Assembly: GCA_002428045.1 (NCBI GenBank)
Contig: DIZZ01000029.1
Location: 1 to 13,764, forward strand
Length of the DNA: 13,764 bases
Source: Verrucomicrobia bacterium UBA6015
GTDB lineage: Bacteria; Verrucomicrobiota; Kiritimatiellia; UBA8416
Direction: 5' to 3'
Part shown: positions 1-8,057 of the stretch, piece by piece
Layout of the letters: every line of letters starts with the position of its first letter
How positions within the stretch are numbered: the first letter of the stretch is position 1
Notes under the pieces: generated by a model
Seen by the model: only the letters and a program-made list of their open reading frames with translations
Database searches by the model: none
What the model was told of the DNA's origin: nothing
Position numbers and translations under genes: made by a program

Positions 1-3000
1 ACCTGCGCGGTGCCGTGAGACGCTACGGCTGGTCCGGCGTGGCCTTCTTCGATACCGAGTCACTGGGCGGCAGCAGCCCCAGCGGACTGAACTGGAAAGC
101 GCTTCGCGCCCTGGAGAAAAGCGACGAATGGGACATCGGTCTGCAGGGCCACAATGCGAGCCTGTCAGTCCCCTCCAGCATCGAAAAGAAAGAGGCCCGG
201 TTCCTGACCAGCCGGATGTGGCTGAAGGAGGAGGGGCGCGTCGAGAACAGTGCGGAATTCGCCACCCGCGTGCGTACCGATTACGAGACGGCCTACGCCA
301 TGGCATCCATCCATCTCGCCAAGCCCCCGGTAGCGTTCGCCTACCCCTACGGTGATTTCGGACAATTCACCCAGCCGGACGAGCCTGCGCAAACGGCCAA
401 CCTGGCAGCCTCCGCCACCTTCGACGCCGCGTTTACCCTTGGGGCCATCGGGCGCAACACGATGTTCACGGATCGTCTGCGGATCAACCGTCTCGCCGTG
501 GATCCAGCCTGGGCAGCCAACGACCTGCTGGAGGCGATCAATACGGCCAACCGGGCCGTGGAATCCGTGGAGGATATCGACCTAAGCTACAAGGCCACCG
601 GCTGGGTCACGGACTGGGGAGAGTCCGCGATCGGCGGTAGCGGCTTGATCCTCCGCGATGCCAAAGGCTCCGGCGGGGCCCGTGCCTGGCTCGGCGGCAG
701 CGATGTGCGCCGCGACCTGAGCGCCACCGTTGAGTTCCAACTGACCGAGGGCAAACTGTCGATCTTTGCCCGCACAACCCCGAATATGGCTGGCTATCTG
801 CGGATCGACATCGACCGTGATGGCCATGCACTGCTGCAACAGAAATCGTTGCTGACCAGCGATCCCGTGACGCTGGCCCAGGCCAGAACCCATATCCAGA
901 CCAATGCCACGCATCGGCTTGCCATCATGCTGCGCGACAGCAATGTCAACGTGTCGATCGATGGGCAGCCGCTGTTCAATACCCGTGAACAGGCGGTCTG
1001 CGTCAAGGAGGCCGGATCCTTCGGCATCGCCGTCAGCACAACGCCAACGGATTCCCATGCGAGCCTGACGGTGAACAGCGTCACCCTGCAGTCCCGTCGA
1101 TCAACCCTCGCCTCATGGAATTTCGACGAAGCACTGGATCCATTCGCCCTGGCCTGGATCAAGGCCCATGGAAGCCGCCTGACGGAGATCAGCCCGCCAC
1201 TGGTTCGAGTAAAGGACTATGGCATGTCCAACCGCTCGATCGGGCAATCGGAAAACATCTATCGGCTACTGGCCAGTATCTACAATCTGCGGTTGACACC
1301 CTGCCTGCGTATCTCATCGGAAAGCGAGCTGGAGACCTGGAGCCCGATCGCCCTGGCCGGGGCGCTCAGTGATCTGGACTGCGATGGAATCTATGTGAAC
1401 TTCGAGAATTACGATACCTTCCAGATCAACGCCCTTGAGCGCTGGTTGCGACAGACAGGCAAGATGCTTAGCGGATCCGGACGCCCTGTCCTGGTGCGCC
1501 TGCCCCGCATGCTGGAACGGCTTTCCTCGGTCTATGCCCTGCTAGCCGCCATTCCCTCCGTTGAACTGGTGACCGATGCCGGGCTTCTGATGCCGGTGGC
1601 CAGTGTCCAAGCCAAGCAGATTGTCGAGGAGCGGATAGCGACACCTACCGATGACGAGATGAAGGCGCTGCCCCCGATCTTTACGGTCGAGGAAACCATG
1701 ACCGACAAACTCAGCAAGACGATCGGGATGCAGATCCGCGAACTGATCGATGCAGGCGAGAATGCATTCCGCGATGGCAACTACGAGATGGCCATCGCCG
1801 CTTTTTCAGAATGGAACCGTCTGGCACCGACCTCCCCTACGCCATCACACCGCATCGGCGATGCACTGATCAATCTTGGTTATCACGACGAAGCCTCCGG
1901 GTTCTACCGGCAAAGTCTCGTCCTGGATCCCAGCCAGATCAAGCTGGCCACCCGCTATGCACAACTGCTCAATGATACCGGGCGAAAGATCGAGGCGCGG
2001 CACATCCTCAACACCTACGCACGGCTGTTCCCGGAAAGCACCGACATCCTACTGGCCCAGGCGGAATGGTTATATCGCGAGAACCGCATTGAGGAGGCGT
2101 CCGAACGGGCGGAACGAATCCTGCGATCCAGCCCGGATCACTTCGACACCATCCTTTTCATGCTCCGGATTGCCGAGACCGAGGAGGGCCGCATCCGCGC
2201 CATCGAGAATCTGACCCGGCTTGGAAACACCCCCGAGCAGCAGGAATCCCTGATCTCCGCGATATGGCAACATGACCTGCTGACCTATCAGAACTCCCAC
2301 CTCTTCGTGGCCCTGATGGAGCAGATCTCACGATCCACCAAGGATCAGCGCCTGAAGACCCTGCTTAGTCGGCTGGAACCACGATCCACCGCCGTCACGG
2401 AAACATTCACAACCACCCTGGGCTTGTCGGATAACTGGCAGCCCGAGGGGGCCATCATCACCGCAGATGCTGGCAGCATCACGATGCAGGCGGAACCTGT
2501 TCGCAATGAATTCAGCGCACGCCTTCTCCGCTCCGAGCGCTGGCGTGATAGTTTTATCGAGATCCGCCTCGATGCGCTTGAAGGCGGATTCTGGCTTTAC
2601 AGCCGACGCTCGCGCTCGCATCTGGTACGCCTGGGGTTTGACGCCACTGGCAACCGTTTGAATATCCAGGTTTGGAAGGGGCGCAACAATGATGTGGTGG
2701 CCAGCCAGTTCATACCCTGGTCTTTCCCTGAAGGCGGCTGCACGCTGCGCCTTGAGATCCGCGGCAAAGGCATCACCGGCATGGTTGACGGCAAGAGCGT
2801 TTTCGACTTCCCGCTGGCGCTGCCCGAGGATTTCGGCCCGGGCTGGACAGCCTTCGCGGTCAACGCGGAAGCACGCGGAACCGCCATGGCCCGCCTCAGT
2901 TCGCTTTCCAGCGGGCCGCTACCCATGCGGATAGCCATGACACCCAGCGCCCCCAGCGTCGACGAGCAAGGGGTCAACCAGACCGAGCAGTTGCGTCGGC

Positions 3001-3479
3001 TGCTGCCCGTGCTGACCGATGTCAGCCCGGACTGGTTCACGGTCAAATCAACCGGGGAATGGGTCAGCACGCTGAACGAGGAAGGCGATTTCTACAACTT
3101 GTTTGCCCGCTATTACCGGTTGCGCCTGGTGCCGGTCGTGCGGGTCCAGCGAGGGGCGGCCGTCACCGCGACGGATATCATCACGATCTGCCGCACGCAC
3201 CGTTTCGACGGGCTGCTGCTCTGGTTCGAGGCGGAACCTGCCGCCGAATGGTTCACCGCGATGGACCGTGAGCTTAACACCCCCGGACTGGACGTGGTCG
3301 CCATCACTGCCGGTGCCGCCCCCGGGACCGAGACCATCCGCGGCATCGCCGCCAGCCGGACCCTGTTCAAGGATTATGGCAGCCCAGTACCGCTTCAGAG
3401 TGTCAGCCCCGATCAAATCGATATCACCAACAGTCCGGACAGCAAAAACGCAACGGAACCGCTGATGTTCCGTTTCTGA
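1..3479 (+). CDS. Large multidomain PgaB-like deacetylase / jelly-roll / TPR protein (5' partial)
   Basis: The frame is open to the left edge and the visible protein starts inside a domain, so the gene begins upstream. Numbering here counts from the GTG at 15. Residues 1-180 resemble a NodB/PgaB polysaccharide deacetylase: a KYG-like strand (RYGW), a single His at H46 where a metal-binding pair is expected, and an AYPYGDFG motif at 109-116. Residues about 190-358 look like a concanavalin/LamG-type jelly roll. Residues about 365-540 look like part of a TIM-barrel glycosidase (DGIYVNFE at 457-464), possibly akin to the PgaB C-terminal GHL13 domain. Four TPRs follow at about 575-709. A second jelly roll (about 795-968) and a second barrel-like segment (about 985-1115, FDGLLLWFE at 1064-1072) end the protein. 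By analogy with PgaB it would act in the envelope on an exopolysaccharide, but the enzymatic activity is uncertain. The dGTPase gene follows after one base, which suggests co-transcription and coupling. Domain calls are by eye. Confidence 0.8.
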   Translation, partial: LRGAVRRYGWSGVAFFDTESLGGSSPSGLNWKALRALEKSDEWDIGLQGHNASLSVPSSIEKKEARFLTSRMWLKEEGRVENSAEFATRVRTDYETAYAMASIHLAKPPVAFAYPYGDFGQFTQPDEPAQTANLAASATFDAAFTLGAIGRNTMFTDRLRINRLAVDPAWAANDLLEAINTANRAVESVEDIDLSYKATGWVTDWGESAIGGSGLILRDAKGSGGARAWLGGSDVRRDLSATVEFQLTEGKLSIFARTTPNMAGYLRIDIDRDGHALLQQKSLLTSDPVTLAQARTHIQTNATHRLAIMLRDSNVNVSIDGQPLFNTREQAVCVKEAGSFGIAVSTTPTDSHASLTVNSVTLQSRRSTLASWNFDEALDPFALAWIKAHGSRLTEISPPLVRVKDYGMSNRSIGQSENIYRLLASIYNLRLTPCLRISSESELETWSPIALAGALSDLDCDGIYVNFENYDTFQINALERWLRQTGKMLSGSGRPVLVRLPRMLERLSSVYALLAAIPSVELVTDAGLLMPVASVQAKQIVEERIATPTDDEMKALPPIFTVEETMTDKLSKTIGMQIRELIDAGENAFRDGNYEMAIAAFSEWNRLAPTSPTPSHRIGDALINLGYHDEASGFYRQSLVLDPSQIKLATRYAQLLNDTGRKIEARHILNTYARLFPESTDILLAQAEWLYRENRIEEASERAERILRSSPDHFDTILFMLRIAETEEGRIRAIENLTRLGNTPEQQESLISAIWQHDLLTYQNSHLFVALMEQISRSTKDQRLKTLLSRLEPRSTAVTETFTTTLGLSDNWQPEGAIITADAGSITMQAEPVRNEFSARLLRSERWRDSFIEIRLDALEGGFWLYSRRSRSHLVRLGFDATGNRLNIQVWKGRNNDVVASQFIPWSFPEGGCTLRLEIRGKGITGMVDGKSVFDFPLALPEDFGPGWTAFAVNAEARGTAMARLSSLSSGPLPMRIAMTPSAPSVDEQGVNQTEQLRRLLPVLTDVSPDWFTVKSTGEWVSTLNEEGDFYNLFARYYRLRLVPVVRVQRGAAVTATDIITICRTHRFDGLLLWFEAEPAAEWFTAMDRELNTPGLDVVAITAGAAPGTETIRGIAASRTLFKDYGSPVPLQSVSPDQIDITNSPDSKNATEPLMFRF

Positions 3480-3480
3480 G

Positions 3481-4629
3481 ATGAAAGCACACGTGTCCAT
3501 CCGTAACCTACAGACTGAGCGCGAGGCCCTTTGCACCGCGCCATACGCAGCCCGCAGCGCCGACTCCGCAGGCCGCCGGTATCCAGAACCCGAGCACCTG
3601 GCCCGCTGCTGCTTCCAGCGCGACCGCGACCGGATTGTACACAGCCGCTGCTTCCGCCGGCTGGAATATAAGACCCAGGTGTTCACCCGGAGCACCTGCG
3701 ACCACTACCGCACCCGCCTGACGCATAGCGTCGAGGTCGCCGCCGTGGCCCGTACCCTCGCCCGTATCCTGGCTGCCAACGAAGACCTGACCGAGGCGAT
3801 CGCCCTCGCCCATGATATCGGCCATACCCCCTTCGGACATGCCGGGGAGCACGAACTCAACCGCCTGATGGAGGACAGCGGCGGCTTCGACCATAACTGC
3901 CAGAGCCTGCGCTGGGTGGATCTACTCGACCTGCAGTATCCCGACTTCCCGGGGCTGAACCTCACGTGGGAAGTCCGTGCCGGCCTAATGAAACACGAAG
4001 CGGCCACCCCCGGCCTCCTGCTCGACGGACGCCCCATCGGCCCGAACCAGTGCCTGGAAGCCCAGATTGCAGACCTGGCCGACGATATCACCTACTTCGC
4101 CCACGATACCGATGACGCCCTGCTCGCCCGCATCCTGACCGAGGAACTACTGGAAACCCAGGAACTCTGGCGCCAGGCCTCAGAGCGAACATTCGCCGCC
4201 TATCGCAACCTGGACCGTGGGCCCCGCCTCCGGATGACCATCCGCAACCTGCTCGATCTGTTGATCGAGGATATTTCCGAAACCACGCTGGCAGTGCTCG
4301 ACCGCTGCCAGCCGCAAAGCATGCAGGACGTTATGCAAGGCACTGGACGGCTCGTCACCTTCAGCCCCGACATGGCCCGACACGCCGCCGATTTCAAGAC
4401 CTTCATGTACACCCATGTCTATTTCTGCCAGGCCATCCGCAACCAGGCCGAAATCGCCACCACCATGCTACGCCATCTCTTCGAGCATTACTGCGCCCAT
4501 CCCGACCTGATGGGCCAGAAGGCCCGCTCCAGACTGGCCGAGGACGGCATCAAGCGCACGGTATGCGACTATCTCTCCGGGTTCACCGACAAGTATGTAT
4601 TCCAGGAGCACGGCCTCTATTTCCGGTGA
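3481..4629 (+). CDS. dgt: dGTPase-like deoxynucleotide triphosphohydrolase (HD domain)
   Basis: This 382-residue cytosolic protein belongs to the deoxyguanosinetriphosphate triphosphohydrolase-like family. Such enzymes hydrolyse dNTPs to deoxynucleosides and triphosphate, which helps control dNTP pools. The family signature is clear: PYAARSADSAGRRYPEPE near the N-terminus, FQRDRDRIVHS at 45-55, FRRLEYKTQVF at 58-68, then HD-superfamily metal ligands H82 (RTRLTHS), H111-D112 (AHDIGH) and the DD pair at 201-202 (ADDITY). GHTPFGHAGEHE at 114-125 is also typical. The length fits the shorter bacterial dGTPase-like group rather than the roughly 505-residue E. coli Dgt. The ATG lies one base after the upstream TGA and has no clear Shine-Dalgarno, so translational coupling is likely. 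The substrate range cannot be read from the sequence. Confidence 0.95.
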   Translation: MKAHVSIRNLQTEREALCTAPYAARSADSAGRRYPEPEHLARCCFQRDRDRIVHSRCFRRLEYKTQVFTRSTCDHYRTRLTHSVEVAAVARTLARILAANEDLTEAIALAHDIGHTPFGHAGEHELNRLMEDSGGFDHNCQSLRWVDLLDLQYPDFPGLNLTWEVRAGLMKHEAATPGLLLDGRPIGPNQCLEAQIADLADDITYFAHDTDDALLARILTEELLETQELWRQASERTFAAYRNLDRGPRLRMTIRNLLDLLIEDISETTLAVLDRCQPQSMQDVMQGTGRLVTFSPDMARHAADFKTFMYTHVYFCQAIRNQAEIATTMLRHLFEHYCAHPDLMGQKARSRLAEDGIKRTVCDYLSGFTDKYVFQEHGLYFR

Positions 4630-4666
4630 CCGCACATAAATCCAACCAGCGTATAAAAGGAACGCT

Positions 4667-6919
4667 ATGCGTGTTTGTAGTACCGGCTTCAGCGGAAATG
4701 CACGGGAATGTGCATCCACTCTGAGCATTGCAACAGCCTGGATGCTCTGTGCCACGGTTATCACCGCCAGCACCGGCGATGCCCAAACCAACCGGTTTGA
4801 GGCATTGAAACAGAAACTGCCCGAAACACAACAGGCGGCGTTGGCATTCCTGCTCGAGAATATGCCCGAAGGCGACCGCGAGACCTTGTCGCCCGATCTC
4901 CTCGCCGAGCATATCCAGTATGCCACCCTCGCTCGCGATACATTCCCCTGGGCAAAGGAGATACCGGACGCGATATTCCTTAACGAGGTCCTGCCCTACG
5001 CCAACCTGGACGAGCGGCGGGATGCCTGGCGCAAATCCTTTTTCGAGCGTTTCAGCAAGACGGTGGACGGATGCCAGACGGCCGGGGAAGCCGCCATCAA
5101 GCTGAACACCAGCATCTACGATGAGCTGAACGTGCATTATTCGCGCGAACGTTCCAAAGCCTGCATGAGCCCGCTTGAATCCATGGAGGAGCGCAAGGCA
5201 TCGTGCAGCGGGCTTTCCATCCTGCTAGTGAGCGCCTGCCGCGCGGTCGGCATTCCCGCCCGTGTCGTGGGGACCCCCGTCTGGGTGGAGGGTGGCGGCA
5301 ATCATACCTGGGTGGAAATCTGGGATGGCGGTTGGCACTCGATCGGAGCCGCCGAATCCAAGGCGCTCAACCGAACCTGGTTCGCCCGTCAGGCCTCCCA
5401 GCAGATCGCCGACAATCCCCGGCACGCGATCTACGCGGCCTCCTTCCAAAAAACAGGCATCCATTTCCCGCTCGTATGGGCTCCCACAAATACCTCTGTA
5501 AGCGCCATCAATGTGACCACGAATTATGCATCCACCACGCTGGAATTGATCGACGGCGATGCCATTGACAAGGCGTTGGCTGAACACCGGCTGGCCGATC
5601 TGCTCATGCAGCTAGAGAAAACAGACATGCTCATCCAGACCAACGAGCTGTCCCGCATCACGGAAAAGGTCTGGGCAAAATACGTCGAGGAGATCACGGC
5701 TGACACGCAGCGCCAGGCCGAGCAGGAAGCCAAGGTGATCACCTACGACGGGAAGACCATGCGCTATGCCTACACGGTGGTTGGCGAGAAACCCGCGACC
5801 GGCTACGCCCTGTACATTGCCCTGCACGGCGGTGGCGAAGCACCCACCGGGCTGAACGATTCGCAGTGGCAACACATGCAGACCTATTATCTCAACGGGG
5901 TCACGAACGGTATCTACCTGGCGGCACGGGGAGTCACGGATAATTGGAACCTGCACTGGCGTGAACAATCGTTCGCCTGCTACGATCGACTCATCGAGAA
6001 CATGATCGCGTTTGGACAGGTCGACCCCAACCGCGTCTATCTCATGGGCTTCAGCGCAGGTGGCGACGCCCTATACCAGATCCCGGCACGCATGCCCGAC
6101 CGCTGGGCCGCGTCCGCCATGTCGGCTGGCCATCCGAACGGCGTACCCCCTGATAATTATGCGAACCTGGGTTTTTTGATCCAGGTTGGAGAGAATGACA
6201 AGGCGCATAAGCGCAATACGGTAGCCGCTGAATACGGGGTCCGGATCCGGAAACTCCAGGAGGAACATCCGGGACTTTACGCGCATGCCACCTACATCCA
6301 TGCCCGCTGCTTCCATAATTTCGCGGACCATGGAGAGAAAGGCTCGTTGCAACGCGTCTACACGGATCCCGCCGCCTGGCAGGAAAAGGGAACCAATGCA
6401 CCAACGGAACGTATCGACTGCCACTCCATCCGCTGGCTGGACCAGTACGTCCGCCATCCCTTGCCCAGGAAACTCATTTGGGATTGCACCACCCGAGCCA
6501 CCCGCCGCGGCGACAAGCATCCCGGCTTCTGGCCGACAACGGAAAAAGACAACCTGCATTACTGGATCGGCACCGACCGGTATGACAAGGATACCCCCCT
6601 CGAAGCGGAGCGGATCGTGATTGACGTGGATGCCGACACCAAACAGATCAACGTTCTGGAGATCGGTAACTTCGTGCGCCTCTACCTTCATCCGCTGATG
6701 TTCGCGCCGGGACAGGAGATCATGGTCCAGGTCAACGGCAAGGTGCTCAAAGCCACCCCGACACCAAGCCTGCGCATGCTGGTCCAAAGCGTTCTCGACC
6801 GGGGCGACCCGAACTACTGCTTCCCGGCATCCTTGACGCTGAGCCGCAACCCCGAAGGCACCTGGGCTCTCTCTTCGTCGTCTCCTCCGAAAACCGCGCT
6901 TCTCCAAAGGAAACGTTGA
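4667..6919 (+). CDS. Exported transglutaminase-like / alpha-beta hydrolase fusion protein
   Basis: This is a 750-residue protein. The N-terminus has a hydrophobic stretch (about residues 18-37) with a plausible signal peptidase site after GDA near 39, so I infer export. Residues about 140-235 form a transglutaminase-like (papain-fold) domain with C180 in SCSGLS, H213 in NHTWVEIW, and a Glu at 230 (GAAE) where the third catalytic acid usually sits. Residues about 360-560 form an esterase/PHB-depolymerase-like alpha/beta hydrolase: LHGGG oxyanion loop at 386-390, nucleophile S463 in GFSAGG, and likely acid D511 and base H550. The remaining 190 residues look like a beta-rich C-terminal domain. 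AAAGGA at 4656-4661 is a good ribosome binding site for this ATG. Such proteins are common in PVC bacteria, but the substrate is unknown. The domains could cleave peptide and ester links in the same polymer, which is speculation. Confidence 0.85.
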   Translation: MRVCSTGFSGNARECASTLSIATAWMLCATVITASTGDAQTNRFEALKQKLPETQQAALAFLLENMPEGDRETLSPDLLAEHIQYATLARDTFPWAKEIPDAIFLNEVLPYANLDERRDAWRKSFFERFSKTVDGCQTAGEAAIKLNTSIYDELNVHYSRERSKACMSPLESMEERKASCSGLSILLVSACRAVGIPARVVGTPVWVEGGGNHTWVEIWDGGWHSIGAAESKALNRTWFARQASQQIADNPRHAIYAASFQKTGIHFPLVWAPTNTSVSAINVTTNYASTTLELIDGDAIDKALAEHRLADLLMQLEKTDMLIQTNELSRITEKVWAKYVEEITADTQRQAEQEAKVITYDGKTMRYAYTVVGEKPATGYALYIALHGGGEAPTGLNDSQWQHMQTYYLNGVTNGIYLAARGVTDNWNLHWREQSFACYDRLIENMIAFGQVDPNRVYLMGFSAGGDALYQIPARMPDRWAASAMSAGHPNGVPPDNYANLGFLIQVGENDKAHKRNTVAAEYGVRIRKLQEEHPGLYAHATYIHARCFHNFADHGEKGSLQRVYTDPAAWQEKGTNAPTERIDCHSIRWLDQYVRHPLPRKLIWDCTTRATRRGDKHPGFWPTTEKDNLHYWIGTDRYDKDTPLEAERIVIDVDADTKQINVLEIGNFVRLYLHPLMFAPGQEIMVQVNGKVLKATPTPSLRMLVQSVLDRGDPNYCFPASLTLSRNPEGTWALSSSSPPKTALLQRKR

Positions 6920-6944
6920 TCTTATAAATACGCCACCTTTGCGC

Positions 6945-6972
6945 TTGTTTCCAAGGGATTGCGTGTTATCCT
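6945..6972 (+). promoter_or_regulatory. Candidate sigma70-type promoter upstream of kdsD
   Basis: TTGTTT (6945-6950) is separated by 16 bases from TATCCT (6967-6972). The latter is preceded by TG in the extended -10 arrangement (TGTTATCCT). The match is by eye and moderate. The position in the 119-bp gap before the kdsD-mutY run makes it plausible. Confidence 0.3.
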
Positions 6973-6995
6973 CGTTGCCTGTTTTTGCGTGTTAT
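6959..6995 (+). repeat. 11-bp direct repeat in the kdsD leader
   Basis: TTGCGTGTTAT occurs at 6959-6969 and again, identical, at 6985-6995, 26 bases apart. The first copy contains the candidate -10 region. The pair could be an operator, an alternative promoter or a leftover duplication, and the sequence does not decide. Confidence 0.6.
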
Positions 6996-6997
6996 AC

Positions 6998-7030
6998 GGC
7001 AGGGTTTAGCGGCAGGGTTTAGCGGCAGGA
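6998..7030 (+). repeat. 13-bp tandem repeat running into the kdsD ribosome binding site
   Basis: GGCAGGGTTTAGC occurs twice head to tail (6998-7010 and 7011-7023). It is followed by a partial third unit, GGCAGGA (7024-7030), which supplies the Shine-Dalgarno sequence of kdsD. Units 1 and 2 have the weaker GGCAGGG in place of GCAGGAG. Confidence 0.7.
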
Positions 7031-7031
7031 G
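7027..7031 (+). promoter_or_regulatory. Ribosome binding site that fixes the kdsD start
   Basis: AGGAG sits seven bases before the ATG at 7039. A TTG at 6985 is in frame, but it would translate the tandem repeat into a non-conserved extension, so 7039 is preferred. Confidence 0.75.
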
Positions 7032-7038
7032 TTTTTAT

Positions 7039-8010
7039 ATGGAGATTCTGGAGCAGGCGCAGCGTATCATTGATTGCGAGATTGAGGGGTTGGTCAGCAT
7101 CAAGGCCAACTTCGTCCACGGATTCCGGGAGACGGTCAATACGATTATCGATGCCCTGGCGCGGCGGAACAAGGTCGTGGTCACCGGCATGGGTAAGAAT
7201 CTGCATATCGCCGAGAAGATCTCCAGCACGTTAGCCAGTACCGGCAGTACCAGTGTGGTGCTCAATCCTGCGCAGGCCATGCACGGGGATCTGGGTATTC
7301 TCCAGCAGGGCGATGTCCTGCTGGTATTGAGCTATTCCGGCGAATCCGAGGAGGTCCTTCAACTATTGCCCCCCGCCCGCCGGTTGAATGTGATCATCGT
7401 GGGCGTGACCGGCAACCGGGAGAGTACGCTGGCCAGGCACAGTGATATTGTCGCCTGTGTCGCGGTCCCCAGGGAGGCTTGCCCATTCAACATGGCGCCA
7501 ACCACCAGTACCACGGCGACGCTGGCCTGGGGCGATGCGTTGGCGATGGTGCTGCTCGAGGTGCGCGGGTTCAAGCGCGAGGATTATGCCAAGCTCCATC
7601 CCAGCGGGGCGATCGGGCGCGCCTTGTTGCTGCAGGTGGCCGATATCATGCGGCGGGATGCTCGGCTGGCCTGCGTATCGCAGGAGGCCGATGTCAAGAC
7701 CGTCCTGCTCGCGATGACCGAGGCGCGCGCCGGGTCGGCGGCACTGGTTGATGGCCGAGGCACGTTGAAGGGTGTCTTTACGGATGGCGACCTGCGGCGG
7801 CACATCGGCAAGCATCCTGATATCTTACATCTGCCGGTGTCCTCCTTCATGACTCGCAACCCGATCACGGTGCGCGAAAATGAACTGGCCGTGGATGTGC
7901 TGAATATCTTCGAGACGCACAATATCGACGACCTGATCGTGGTGGATGCCGATAACCGTGTGATCGGGGCGGTGGATATCCAGGACCTGCCGAAGATGAA
8001 AGTGCTGTGA
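7039..8010 (+). CDS. kdsD: D-arabinose 5-phosphate isomerase (SIS + two CBS domains)
   Basis: This enzyme interconverts D-ribulose 5-phosphate and D-arabinose 5-phosphate, the first step towards Kdo for LPS, in the cytosol. The 323 residues match the KdsD/GutQ length (E. coli KdsD is 328). The SIS sugar-isomerase domain spans about 35-175. GMGKN gives K53, MHGDLG gives H82, SGESEE gives E104/E105, REACP gives E146 and LHPSG gives H187. These align with the known KdsD residues K59, H88, E111, E152 and H193 at a constant offset of six. Two CBS motifs follow at about 203-260 and 270-320. The stop overlaps the GTG that could begin earP, so the two genes are coupled or nearly so. Family members can also be named GutQ or KpsF. 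The absence of gut or capsule genes nearby favours the LPS role. Confidence 0.94.
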   Translation: MEILEQAQRIIDCEIEGLVSIKANFVHGFRETVNTIIDALARRNKVVVTGMGKNLHIAEKISSTLASTGSTSVVLNPAQAMHGDLGILQQGDVLLVLSYSGESEEVLQLLPPARRLNVIIVGVTGNRESTLARHSDIVACVAVPREACPFNMAPTTSTTATLAWGDALAMVLLEVRGFKREDYAKLHPSGAIGRALLLQVADIMRRDARLACVSQEADVKTVLLAMTEARAGSAALVDGRGTLKGVFTDGDLRRHIGKHPDILHLPVSSFMTRNPITVRENELAVDVLNIFETHNIDDLIVVDADNRVIGAVDIQDLPKMKVL

Positions 8011-8057
8011 GCCGTCCGGCGGATGGTCAATTCCCACCCGTGGCGGCCATCGGCACG

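Noticed and set aside
3048..3695. Minus-strand open frame of 215 codons spanning the first two genes
   Set aside because: It covers the end of the TPR protein and the start of the dGTPase gene in antisense; both have better support.
6071..6907. Minus-strand open frame of 278 codons
   Set aside because: It is antisense to the hydrolase and C-terminal part of the transglutaminase/esterase gene and shows no recognisable motif.
6985..7038. TTG start for KdsD
   Set aside because: It would translate the tandem repeat, whereas ATG at 7039 has an AGGAG at proper distance and the expected family terminus.
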